A stretch of 33,105 nucleotides of DNA, taken from positions 1-33,105 of the forward strand of contig JABDCF010000039.1 of the NCBI GenBank assembly GCA_013288235.1. The letters are read 5' to 3'. This document shows, in pieces, positions 1 through 7,831 of this stretch (position 1 is the first letter of the stretch; each line of letters starts with the position of its first letter). This DNA comes from Bacteroidota bacterium (GTDB taxonomy: Bacteria > Bacteroidota > Bacteroidia > Sphingobacteriales > Sphingobacteriaceae). Made by a program: the position numbers and the translations under genes. The notes beneath the pieces were generated by a model. The model had not been told where the DNA came from. It worked only from the letters and a program-made list of their open reading frames with translations, and did no database searches.

Positions 1-8
1 GTCATGAC
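1..8. other. Self-palindromic outer end (GTCATGAC)
   Basis: The first 8 bases are their own reverse complement, and the last 8 bases of the window (33098-33105) are the same octamer. If the two ends overlap by this octamer, the arms form one continuous palindrome of about 11.2 kb. This is what a turnaround point (hairpin end, inverted dimer junction or template-switch chimera) looks like. Confidence 0.8.
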
Positions 9-262
9 CAATTATTTATACGAAAATAATTAAATTCCGCCATATAAAAAAGCAGATGGGTATAACAACGTTCAACAGGTCGGGCGCTTTTCTGAATGCT
101 GCAATAAAACAGGTCACTTTACATCATTAGCAAAAGGCTTCGTTTGTTATCTACTGCCGCCGGTTCAAAGGCAAAGCTTGAACCTAAATTTGAGTCAGCA
201 TCCCGCCGACCTAACCCAATGTTGTTCAGGGGGACCAAGTTCGCCGAATGGCTTTCACATCT
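9..262. other. Outer non-coding part of the left arm
   Basis: About 250 bases lie between the palindromic end and the stop codon of the histidine kinase. I see no gene here with convincing start and codon use. The plus-strand reading from about 144 overlaps the kinase gene antisense and looks like a shadow. No terminator with a T-tract was recognised. The same sequence recurs inverted at 32844-33097. Confidence 0.5.
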
Positions 263-1645
263 TCAAATCTCAAATTCAATTTTGAACATCGTACCCTCAT
301 TTTCTTTGCTCTTTACGCTTATTTTTCCGTTAAGCGCTTCTACCTGTGTTTTTACCATAAACAATCCCAATCCTTTTCCTTCTGCATTGGTATGAAACCG
401 CTTATACAGGCCAAATAGCTGTTCACCATTTTTTTTTAGGTCAATTCCCATTCCGTTGTCGGTAAAAACTAATTGTAGCTTGTTGTTTACCAGGCTGCTT
501 TTAATTTCAATAAGGCACTGTACCTGCTCCCGGCGGTATTTAATGCTGTTTGAAATAAGGTTATAAAAAATGCTGTACAAATAAGCCCGTAAAGTTAATA
601 AGCTATTGATCTCCGAAAAATCATATTTTATTTGTATTCCATATTTATCAACAAGATTCTGAATGCTAAACTTTATTTCGTCAACCAATGTCGAAAAATG
701 GACAATTTCTTTTGTGTCGTTAGTATCTCCTTTTAGCTGTAAAATACGGTTAAGGTCTTTTACAACGTCATCAAGCCTTGTAACAGATATATTGATGCCG
801 CCAATGAGCGTTTCCTTATCGTCTGTACTTAGTTCGGGATCATTTAAGGCGCTTGATGCACCAATTATATTGGCAACCGGCGCACGGAGGTTGTGAGAAA
901 TGATATAGGCAAATTGCTCCAGGTCAATATTTCTGAGCATCAAGTCGCTAACTATTTTTGCCCGTTCATCGTTAGCAGCGGCCAATTCTGCTGTACGTTT
1001 TTCTTTTTCCTCATTTTGGCGCAAGTATTGTCCTATTAAAATAAGCAAAAGTATAGTGAAGGCCACCATTGAAATAAACACGATCCTTGAAACCAGCTTG
1101 AACGACTTCGAGCTGCGCCCGTTCGTTTCCCTTCGGATTTTAAGTAGCCTGTTTTCCTCCTGTTGAATGGCATTAGTAATTTGACGGATATGGTTAGCAT
1201 AAAGCTGGCCTTGTTTTGCAGATATATAAATGATTGCCGGATTTATTCCGTGTTTACTTCTTAATTCAATGGTTTTGAATGAAAAATTCAACAACTTGCG
1301 CATGTAATAATCAAGGGAGTCTATTCTCTTTTGCTGCGAAGAGTTGTCCTGCGTGAGTTGCCGGAGTTGCCCGATGTTTGCAAAGGCATTTTTTTGGGCG
1401 GGAAATAAAGGTCCGAGAAAAGTGCTGTCATTAGTAAGTACAAAACCCCTGGATGCCGTTTCCATGTCTTTAGCCGTGGAGAGAATATTGCCCGATTGGT
1501 AGATCACTTGCTCGGTATGTTGCACCCAATGTTCGGAGTCAAGGAGCTTTTGATTACTTTCGTAAACCGCGTACCCTAATATACCATTGCCCGCCAAAAC
1601 TGCTAACGAAAATAGATAGAGTTTTTGACGGATGCTGGCTTTCAT
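263..1645 (-). CDS. Membrane sensor histidine kinase, CHASE3-like sensor (left copy)
   Basis: A 460-aa kinase that would autophosphorylate on histidine and pass phosphate to a response regulator; none is encoded in the window. A transmembrane helix at about residues 8-28 and a second at about 187-206 bracket a helical periplasmic region with the pattern of CHASE3 (TASRGFVLT near 63-71). A short coiled coil (about 210-240) leads into the H-box, with phospho-acceptor H251 in SHNLRAP, a form common in Bacteroidota. The ATPase domain shows an N-box at N362 (YNLISNSIKYR), G1 at D396 (DNGMGID), an F-box around F411 and G2 at G423 (GKGLGL). All catalytic boxes are intact. The start fits because the first helix begins within 10 residues. 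The gene lies 36 bp after a small ORF on the same strand and is duplicated exactly at 31461-32843. Confidence 0.9.
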   Translation of the reverse strand: MKASIRQKLYLFSLAVLAGNGILGYAVYESNQKLLDSEHWVQHTEQVIYQSGNILSTAKDMETASRGFVLTNDSTFLGPLFPAQKNAFANIGQLRQLTQDNSSQQKRIDSLDYYMRKLLNFSFKTIELRSKHGINPAIIYISAKQGQLYANHIRQITNAIQQEENRLLKIRRETNGRSSKSFKLVSRIVFISMVAFTILLLILIGQYLRQNEEKEKRTAELAAANDERAKIVSDLMLRNIDLEQFAYIISHNLRAPVANIIGASSALNDPELSTDDKETLIGGINISVTRLDDVVKDLNRILQLKGDTNDTKEIVHFSTLVDEIKFSIQNLVDKYGIQIKYDFSEINSLLTLRAYLYSIFYNLISNSIKYRREQVQCLIEIKSSLVNNKLQLVFTDNGMGIDLKKNGEQLFGLYKRFHTNAEGKGLGLFMVKTQVEALNGKISVKSKENEGTMFKIEFEI

Positions 1646-1681
1646 TCAGGTTGCAGATGTATTGTGTCAGTAAATTTATTT

Positions 1682-2011
1682 TTATACGTAAAACAGCCTT
1701 TCTTTGTTGTTTAATTCAAGTCGATTTTTAATGGTTTGGGCAATAATTGCGGAGATATTGTTCGCCTTAAAATCAACACCAACAAAATCATTAAATTCAA
1801 TAGTCCGGGTGACTAAATTTGCTTCATTAACTTCGTCCTGATCAAATCCCTCCACTGTTTGAATTTTGAAAACCCGGACGGTTATGTGTGTCTTAGATGG
1901 GCATAGCATCCGAGACTTCGTATACGAGCAGCAAGTGATAAGTAACAAATGAAGCTTGTCTATTTTTTTTGATTTTACAGATACACGAAAAACAAAACCA
2001 TTGATTATCAA
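1682..2011 (-). CDS. Small unrecognised protein upstream of the kinase (left copy)
   Basis: A 109-codon reading frame ending 36 bp before the histidine kinase start. The C-terminal two thirds has a protein-like, acidic and hydrophobic composition (for example VTRTIEFNDFVGVDF). The first about 34 codons are lysine-, leucine- and cysteine-rich and look less like a real N-terminus. A later start at codon 35 (base 1909) would give 75 aa. I do not recognise a family. It could be a remnant of a larger regulator gene or a small partner of the kinase. No nearby frame restores a longer product by eye. Confidence 0.3.
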   Translation of the reverse strand: MIINGFVFRVSVKSKKIDKLHLLLITCCSYTKSRMLCPSKTHITVRVFKIQTVEGFDQDEVNEANLVTRTIEFNDFVGVDFKANNISAIIAQTIKNRLELNNKERLFYV

Positions 2012-2113
2012 TGATTAACAGCTTTAAAAAACGCAGTGCTGTTGTGAAATGAACGCTTGGCGCGAAAAAAGTCAAAATCCTGACTCTTGGTTCTTGATTC
2101 CTGGCTCTCCCCC

Positions 2114-4519
2114 CTACTTCTTCAACGTCGTTTCAAACAGCTTAAAAATCCGTTTATACTCATCCGCCCAGCTGCTTGGTTGTTCAAAGGCATGATCTTC
2201 TACCGGGTACGAGGCCAGTTCCCAGTTGTCTTTATGCAACTCGATGAGCTTTTGCTCAAGCCGGACGATATCCTGGTAATTCACATTTTGGTCAACCATG
2301 CCATGCAGCATTAACAAGTTACCTTTCAGGCCATCGGCAAAGTAAATAGGCGAGCTAAGGCGATATGCTTTTTCGTCATTGTAAGGTTCGTTCAAAATTT
2401 CATCGGTATAGCCATGGTTATAATGCGCCCAATCGGTTACCGAACGGATGGCGCCGCCTGCTGCAAAAACGTCGGGCTCAGTAAACATGGCCATAAGGGT
2501 CATAAAGCCGCCGTACGAGCCGCCGTACAGGCCTACATGTTTGGGGTTTACGCCGTATTTATCAACCAGCATTTTTACGCCATCCACCTGGTCGGTTAAG
2601 TCCTTACCGCCCATGTGGCGATAAATTGCGGTGCGCCAGTCGCGGCCATAGCCGGCGCTGCCCGAGTAGTCCATATCCAAAACGGTATAGCCATTATCGG
2701 CCAGCATGTTGTTAAACATATACTCGCGGAAATAATAACTCCAGCCGTATTCAACATTTTGCAAATAGCCCGCACCATGTACAAAAACAACGGCAGGCTT
2801 GGCCGGGTCAGGGTTTTTAGGTAGATATAAATGTGCATAAACATCGCTGCCATAGCGGTTTTTAAAGGTGATGATCTCCGGGGCGCGCCATGGGTACGAT
2901 TTAAATTCTTCGGTGGTTGAATTGGTAACCTGCGTTGCTGTTGCTCCCGGTTTATTAGGCTGCACATACAATTCCCAGGGCTTATTGGTGTACGAATAAC
3001 GGATAGCCAGCCATTTTTCATCCGGCGAAAGCGATATTTCGCTCATACCTTTCATCGAAGTAATTTTAACCGGCTCGCCGCTAGTAACTGCAACTCGGTA
3101 AAAATTGGTAATACCAGGATGTTCCATGTTTGCGGTAAAGTAAAACGCCTTTTTATCGTTTGATAATTGCAAAGTTTGCACTTCCCATTTACCGCTGGTG
3201 AGTTGTTTTTTCGATCCGTCGTTTACGTCCACCAGGTAAATGTGTGCATAACCGCTGGCCTCGCTTTCAAAATAAAAATGGGTGTTATCTGTCCAGCCCC
3301 CATTGCCCCTGCCGGGGCCGCCAACCCAGGCGTCGTTGTGCTCCCTGTCGAGCGGGCTTAAATTTCCTGTTGAAGGGTCAAGTTTCATGATCCACTTGTC
3401 CTTATTGTCCTGTGCCGTTACTATTACAACAGCATTTTTGCCATCCTCGCTCCAGTAAGGGCCGCGTATCGATACCTTACGGTCGTCACTGCGTTTGGTA
3501 CGCTGCTCCAGCTCTTTAGGGTAATCTTTTATATATTCAGGTATATCTTTTATGCCGGGGATAGCCGACGTTACTATTTTATAAACCGAATCCCGCTGCG
3601 TATCGAAAATAAAGGATTCAGAGGTCGCCTGCGGACCGCCAACCTTCTCGCGGTTGGGGATATCTTCGGTAAAGCCCGACGCAGTTACATAATCGGGCAC
3701 TATTGTCCTTTTTTCACCTTCGGGCAATTTAACCAAACGGTAGGTTATATAGTGCCCGTCCGGACTAAGCGTAACACCGCCAACTGCCTTATCGTCAACA
3801 GCAATCTCCTTTAACTTTTTCGGCTCAAATTCTTTCCGTTCTATCGAATCAAGCTTGCGGTCTTTATCTTTTACTTTTATGATATCAAAAAGTTCCAGTT
3901 GTTCGCTTTTAAGCCAGCGTTCCTGGTCGTTGCCCGATGCAGCCTGGTCGCCCTTTCCGCCCGCGCCCTGCCTGCCACGCCTTCCGGCAGCTTGTGGTAC
4001 TGCGGCTGTTGCTGCCGAATGAACAAAATTTGTTAGCTGTATCAATTGGCCGCCGTTAAGCTTTAACGAGTACAAATTTTCGCCACGTATAAATAGCACT
4101 TTGCTTTCATCGCTGCCGAATGACGGGTTGCTTTCGCGATCTGTGGTGCTGGTTAACTGCTGTTCGTTGCCGGTTTTTAGCTCGAAAATATATATGTCCC
4201 CGTTCTTCTCATATACTTTTAAGGTGTGTTTTTTATTCCATTGGCCGTATTCCGGCACAAGTGTCTTTTGCTCATCTATGCTTATTTTAACCGCCTTTAT
4301 ATCGCTGGGAGTGATGGAAAACAATTCGTCCCGGTCGGCATTTTCGGGGTTCCAGTTAAAATAAATTTTCTTGCTATCATCACCCCAATGCACATTTGAC
4401 GGGGATACGCCTATCCATTTTGGATCGCGCATTATTTTTTCAACGGTTAAGGTTTCAAGTTTTTGGGCGAATGCACCTGTAGTTGCTGCAAGCAGCAAAA
4501 GGGTAAAGGATTTCTTCAT
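2114..4519 (-). CDS. Secreted S9-family prolyl oligopeptidase-like peptidase (left copy)
   Basis: An 801-aa serine peptidase of the DPP4/acylaminoacyl-peptidase type, expected to remove dipeptides or blocked residues from peptides in the periplasm or outer envelope. A signal peptide (about residues 1-19, ending AFAQ) is followed by a beta-propeller-like region up to about residue 540. This carries a Gly/Arg-rich low-complexity insert near 175-195. The C-terminal alpha/beta-hydrolase domain has the triad S668 in GGSYGGF, D743 in GMVDQN and H776 in VEDHAF. Length and motif spacing are normal for S9, so the enzyme should be active. It is transcribed divergently from the GNAT gene across a region of nested inverted repeats. 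An exact copy lies at 28587-30992. Confidence 0.93.
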   Translation of the reverse strand: MKKSFTLLLLAATTGAFAQKLETLTVEKIMRDPKWIGVSPSNVHWGDDSKKIYFNWNPENADRDELFSITPSDIKAVKISIDEQKTLVPEYGQWNKKHTLKVYEKNGDIYIFELKTGNEQQLTSTTDRESNPSFGSDESKVLFIRGENLYSLKLNGGQLIQLTNFVHSAATAAVPQAAGRRGRQGAGGKGDQAASGNDQERWLKSEQLELFDIIKVKDKDRKLDSIERKEFEPKKLKEIAVDDKAVGGVTLSPDGHYITYRLVKLPEGEKRTIVPDYVTASGFTEDIPNREKVGGPQATSESFIFDTQRDSVYKIVTSAIPGIKDIPEYIKDYPKELEQRTKRSDDRKVSIRGPYWSEDGKNAVVIVTAQDNKDKWIMKLDPSTGNLSPLDREHNDAWVGGPGRGNGGWTDNTHFYFESEASGYAHIYLVDVNDGSKKQLTSGKWEVQTLQLSNDKKAFYFTANMEHPGITNFYRVAVTSGEPVKITSMKGMSEISLSPDEKWLAIRYSYTNKPWELYVQPNKPGATATQVTNSTTEEFKSYPWRAPEIITFKNRYGSDVYAHLYLPKNPDPAKPAVVFVHGAGYLQNVEYGWSYYFREYMFNNMLADNGYTVLDMDYSGSAGYGRDWRTAIYRHMGGKDLTDQVDGVKMLVDKYGVNPKHVGLYGGSYGGFMTLMAMFTEPDVFAAGGAIRSVTDWAHYNHGYTDEILNEPYNDEKAYRLSSPIYFADGLKGNLLMLHGMVDQNVNYQDIVRLEQKLIELHKDNWELASYPVEDHAFEQPSSWADEYKRIFKLFETTLKK

Positions 4520-4534
4520 ACTATAATTAGTGAG

Positions 4535-4623
4535 TGGTTGATTAGGTTGGATTAAGTTGATTAGGTTTGAAGCTGATGTTAAAAAACTTAATCAACAACT
4601 CACGTAATCAACTTAATCAACCA
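4535..4623. repeat. Imperfect inverted repeat between the peptidase and GNAT genes (left copy)
   Basis: The left half (4535-4563) is built from GGTTGATTA/GGATTAAGTTGATTA units, and the right half (4605-4623) carries the complementary TAATCAACTTAATCAACC. ATCAAC/GTTGAT occurs repeatedly, so several alternative hairpins can form. It sits in the divergent promoter region and could be a regulatory binding array or a small interspersed repeat. Confidence 0.6.
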
Positions 4624-4686
4624 ATATCAACCGCAAGTTAACAACTAAAATAATCATTGCTATTTTTAGTGATTATTTTGTTACAA

Positions 4687-5202
4687 ATGAAAATAAACGG
4701 CCAGGACTTTACGCTTCGCAGCTGGGAGCCGGATGACGCAGCATCCATTCAAAAGCACGCGGACAATCCGAATATCTATTCGTTTTTAATGGATAGGTTT
4801 CCGCACCCTTATACGATGGAAGCCGCTATCGGCTGGGTAACCCTGATGCTTGACCAGGATCCTTTTGTCAATTTCGTAATTGAAGTTGATGGCATGGCCG
4901 TAGGCGTTATCGGCCTTGAATTGAGGGATGATATTTACCGCAAAGCGCCGCTATTAGGCTACTGGCTTGGTGAGGACTATTGGGGACGCGGTATTATGCC
5001 GCAGGCTGTAAAATTGATGGTCAATTATGCATTTACCAATCTTGATATTGTCCGCATACAGGCAGGCATATTAAGCAATAACCCAAAATCGATGCGGGTG
5101 TTGGAAAAGGCAGGTTTCACAAAAGAAGGCATATTGAAAAACGGAATCGTTAAAAACGGGGTGGTGCTTGATGAGCATATTTACGCTGTTTTGAAATCTT
5201 AG
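4687..5202 (+). CDS. GNAT acetyltransferase, RimJ/RimL-like (left copy)
   Basis: A 171-aa GCN5-related N-acetyltransferase that would transfer acetyl from acetyl-CoA to an amine; the substrate is unknown. The pattern is that of the RimJ/RimL/SpeG-like group: an N-terminal LRSWEPDDAASIQKHADN segment, the central core GYWLGEDYWGRGIMPQAVKLM (acetyl-CoA pyrophosphate loop at WGRGIM), then the NPKSMRVLEKAGF signature. I chose the ATG at 4687 because MKINGQDFTLR is the normal family start. The upstream ATG at 4657 would add only ten hydrophobic residues not expected in this cytosolic family. An exact inverted copy is at 27904-28419. Confidence 0.9.
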   Translation: MKINGQDFTLRSWEPDDAASIQKHADNPNIYSFLMDRFPHPYTMEAAIGWVTLMLDQDPFVNFVIEVDGMAVGVIGLELRDDIYRKAPLLGYWLGEDYWGRGIMPQAVKLMVNYAFTNLDIVRIQAGILSNNPKSMRVLEKAGFTKEGILKNGIVKNGVVLDEHIYAVLKS

Positions 5203-5263
5203 ATGTGAGATTTGAGACGTGAGATTTGAGATAAAACATGTACTAATTTCCTATAAATTCCTT

Positions 5264-5410
5264 GTAGAGACATGATGCTTCAGGTCTCCTGCCTGCCAAT
5301 CACCACATACGGGTCGCGTTTGCAAATCGATTTTATAGCGTAAATATTTTATCCCGCTCCCGTTGCAATTTTGCCATGTACGCGGAAGACGTGAAGCATC
5401 ACGTCTCTAC
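5264..5410. repeat. MITE-like element with 26-bp inverted ends (left copy)
   Basis: Bases 5264-5289 and 5385-5410 are inverted copies of each other with three differences (GTAGAGAC.TGATGCTTCA.GTCT). Each end also contains a small palindrome (GAGAC...GTCTC). The 95-base interior has no ORF. This is the form of a non-autonomous interspersed element. No clear target-site duplication is visible. Just upstream (5206-5230) the phrase GTGAGATTTGAGA is tandemly repeated. Confidence 0.65.
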
Positions 5411-5612
5411 GATTTTCCAAATGAATAATTTCGCGTCCGGCCTTTATAATCAATAAGTATTTCTACGCATTAATTTGCCGTATTTATACCTGATCATTCA
5501 GGTACTTCCCCTCTTTAACAGGCTTACTGTACCAGCTAATTTTACAAATAAAAGCAGGGCGCTTTTTAACATACCCCCGGAAGCCGAAAAGGGTGAAAAG
5601 AGTAGGCAGCCA
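5411..5612. other. Inner end of the left repeat arm, no gene recognised
   Basis: About 200 bases between the MITE-like element and the repeat boundary. A small palindrome, ACCTGATCATTCAGGT, lies near 5488-5503. Short readings are open on both strands, but none has a recognisable domain or start signal. The minus-strand reading is entered from the oxidase gene and supplies its false C-terminus. Confidence 0.4.
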
Positions 5613-7546
5613 ATTTTTCGCATAGCGTTTATTTTGGCAATAGTGGTGGTCGTGTCCAGGTCTTGGGTTATCAGCCAATCATAATCAGGCATAATACTAC
5701 CAGGCGACATCAGGCGTGGGTCCATAAGGTGATTATAATGCCATGCATTTGGATATTTTCCACCAACCCTTGCCAAATCCGGCCCTTTTCTTTCTGAACC
5801 CCAAAGGAACGGATGGTCGTAAACAAATTCCCCGGCCTTACTGTATTCGCCATATCTTTCAGTTTCTGATCTAAACGGCCGTACAGTTTGTGAGTGACAA
5901 CCCAGGCAGCCTTCCCTAATATATATATCGCGACCCTGCAATTCCAAAGGTGTATAAGGTTTTACACTGGCTATAGTTGGAATATTTGATGCGATGGTCA
6001 ACGTTGGCATTAACTCCACAAATGAACCGATCAGTATCACCAACAGGGCGGCGATCATCAATTGAATAGGGCGGCGTTCGAGCCTGCGGTGCCAGCTGTT
6101 TTCTCTTGGGATTGTGTTTACAGGCGCCAGCGCCATTGCTTGTGCCGGTTCATTGGCCTGCAATTTGCCCTGTAGCGCTGTGCGGGTTAAATTGTATGCC
6201 ATTACAATAACGCCTGTCAAATACATGCTACCACCCAATGCACGGGTAACCCACATAGGTATAATTTGAAGTACAGTCTCTAAAAAGTTATATTTCAGTA
6301 TGCCTTCAGGTGTAAACTCCTTCAACATAAGGCCCTGGGTAAACCCAGCCCAATAAAGTGGGATCACATAAAATAGTATACCTAATGTGCCTATCCAAAA
6401 GTGAAATGAGGCGAGTTTTTTAGAAAAAAGCTGAGTTTTATAAATACGGGGTATCAGCCAGTACAAAATAGCGAATGTTAAAAATCCATTCCATCCCAAT
6501 GCACCAACGTGAACGTGGGCGATGATCCAATCTGAAAAATGTGCTACTGCATTAATTTGTTTAAGCGATAGCATTGGCCCCTCAAATGTTGCCATACCGT
6601 AAGCAGTTAAACCTACTACCATAAATTTAAGCACAACGTCATCGCGCACTTTATCCCATGCACCACGCAGGGTCAGCAAGCCGTTGATCATACCACCCCA
6701 GCTTGGAGCAATAAGCATAATTGAAAATGCAACACCTAATGATTGTGCCCAGCCTGGCAATGTTGAATACAACAGGTGATGAGGCCCTGCCCAGATATAA
6801 ATAAATATAAGCGCCCAAAAATGCAGGATACTTAGTTTGTAGGAATAAATAGGGCGATTAGCCATTTTGGGAAGGAAATAATACATCATCCCTAAATAAG
6901 GCGTGGTCAGAAAAAATGCCACGGCATTATGCCCGTACCACCACTGAACGAGGGCATCCTGCACGCCGGCATAGATCATGTAGCTTTTCCAGAATGTAAC
7001 TGGTATTTCAGCAGAATTTACAATGTGTAAAACTGCTATAGTAACAAAAGTGGCTATGTAAAACCAAATGGCAACATACAGGTGCCGTTCGCGGCGCTTT
7101 ATGATGGTGCCAAACATGTTTATCCCGAAAACCACCCAAATTATGGTGATTGCGATGTCAATAGGCCATTCCAATTCTGCATATTCATGCGATGTTGTGA
7201 TGCCCAGCGGTAATGTGATGAGCGCACTTACAATAATTAGTTGCCAGCCCCAAAAGTGTATCGCGCTTAGCGTATCACTAAACATACGGGCTTTTAGCAG
7301 GCGTTGCAGGGAGTAATATACCCCCATAAAAATGGCATTGCCCACAAATGCAAAAATAACCGCATTGGTATGCAATGGTCTTATCCTGCCGAAAGTCGTG
7401 TACTGGCTGTGCATATTGGCAGCCGGATGAAATAATTGTATGGCCAGCAGAAGGCCTATACTCATCCCGGCTATCCCCCAGATCACGGTGGCTATACCGA
7501 AATTTCGGACGATTTTGTTGTCGTAAAAAAAAATTTCAGGCTGCAT
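5498..7546 (-). CDS. ccoNO: CcoN-CcoO fused cbb3 cytochrome oxidase, C-terminus replaced at repeat junction
   Basis: Subunits I and II of the high-affinity cbb3 terminal oxidase, which reduces O2 to water with electrons from cytochrome c and pumps protons across the inner membrane. Residues 1-about 475 are CcoN, a multi-helix heme-copper subunit with candidate heme/CuB ligands H59, H206, H256-H257, H344 and H346. Residues about 490-646 are CcoO: a membrane anchor, the heme c site C547-L-G-C550-H551 and the axial M619 in PGSIMPDYDW. Genuine sequence stops at I645/G646, exactly at the repeat boundary (base 5613/5612). The last 36 residues are read out of the repeat arm. The family continues about here with GVPY plus a short helical tail, so the native end is missing, as are ccoQ and ccoP, expected next. 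It is preceded by ccoS (84 bp gap) and ccoI. Confidence 0.92.
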   Translation of the reverse strand: MQPEIFFYDNKIVRNFGIATVIWGIAGMSIGLLLAIQLFHPAANMHSQYTTFGRIRPLHTNAVIFAFVGNAIFMGVYYSLQRLLKARMFSDTLSAIHFWGWQLIIVSALITLPLGITTSHEYAELEWPIDIAITIIWVVFGINMFGTIIKRRERHLYVAIWFYIATFVTIAVLHIVNSAEIPVTFWKSYMIYAGVQDALVQWWYGHNAVAFFLTTPYLGMMYYFLPKMANRPIYSYKLSILHFWALIFIYIWAGPHHLLYSTLPGWAQSLGVAFSIMLIAPSWGGMINGLLTLRGAWDKVRDDVVLKFMVVGLTAYGMATFEGPMLSLKQINAVAHFSDWIIAHVHVGALGWNGFLTFAILYWLIPRIYKTQLFSKKLASFHFWIGTLGILFYVIPLYWAGFTQGLMLKEFTPEGILKYNFLETVLQIIPMWVTRALGGSMYLTGVIVMAYNLTRTALQGKLQANEPAQAMALAPVNTIPRENSWHRRLERRPIQLMIAALLVILIGSFVELMPTLTIASNIPTIASVKPYTPLELQGRDIYIREGCLGCHSQTVRPFRSETERYGEYSKAGEFVYDHPFLWGSERKGPDLARVGGKYPNAWHYNHLMDPRLMSPGSIMPDYDWLITQDLDTTTTIAKINAMRKIGCLLFSPFSASGGMLKSALLLFVKLAGTVSLLKRGST

Positions 7547-7630
7547 AAAAATTGATTGTTTATGGATGTAAAACTATTCTGGATTGGCGAAGTAGAGTAT
7601 GACGTCAGTTAGCCCAAAAAATGATGTTGA

Positions 7631-7831
7631 TCATTTTTTATCGTTTGTTTCTTTAGCATTGACTATATGTATTGGCGGCGTATGCATGTCGTCATTGTCA
7701 TCGAGCAGGATACGCATGGAAGGGGTGTACAAATCATCGTTTTGCCCGCTTTTTTGTGCCCAAAAGAATGCCCCGAGAAAGATGAGGGCCAGCAAAACGC
7801 TGCAGCCAATCAAAAAATATAGTATGCTCAT
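7631..7831 (-). CDS. ccoS: cbb3 oxidase maturation protein CcoS
   Basis: A 66-aa protein with one N-terminal transmembrane helix (about 4-26) followed by the CcoS signature AFFWAQKSGQNDDLYTPSMR and an acidic tail. CcoS is a small membrane assembly factor needed for cofactor insertion into cbb3 oxidase. Its ATG overlaps the stop of ccoI by 4 nt (ATGA), so the two genes are translationally coupled. The structural gene ccoNO follows after 84 bp, giving the expected Bacteroidota order ccoI-ccoS-ccoNO. Confidence 0.93.
   Translation of the reverse strand: MSILYFLIGCSVLLALIFLGAFFWAQKSGQNDDLYTPSMRILLDDNDDMHTPPIHIVNAKETNDKK

Larger units (their letters stand above)
1..5612 (+). repeat. Left arm of a 5,612-bp perfect inverted repeat
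   Basis: This segment is the reverse complement of 27494-33105. The translated genes in both arms are identical and their coordinates are mirror images (sum 33106). Identity ends at base 5612: inward, the left side continues with the oxidase gene and the right side with the upstream region of a small-protein gene. The arm carries a histidine kinase, a small ORF, an S9 peptidase, a GNAT acetyltransferase and a 147-bp MITE-like element, with no transposase or recombinase. It is therefore not an ordinary insertion sequence. Whether it is biological or an assembly fold-back cannot be decided from sequence alone. Confidence 0.97.

Noticed and set aside
1..262. Possible integron attC-like core (GTTGAAC near the outer end, minus strand)
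   Set aside because: A matching RYYYAAC partner at suitable spacing and an integrase gene are both missing. A single 7-bp match is not evidence.
144..395. An 83-codon plus-strand frame at the outer end of the arm
   Set aside because: More than half of it is antisense to the histidine kinase, and no domain is recognised. I treat it as a shadow, although the first 40 codons look moderately protein-like.
2596..3021. A 141-codon open frame on the minus strand inside the S9 peptidase gene (mirrored at 30085-30510)
   Set aside because: It lies fully within the peptidase gene in another frame on the same strand. It is rich in Arg/Pro/Ile as expected for a shifted frame and has no start context or domain.
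5475..5684. Short plus- and minus-strand frames crossing the inner boundary of the left arm
   Set aside because: They span the repeat junction, so at most one side could be native. No family, start signal or continuation supports them.
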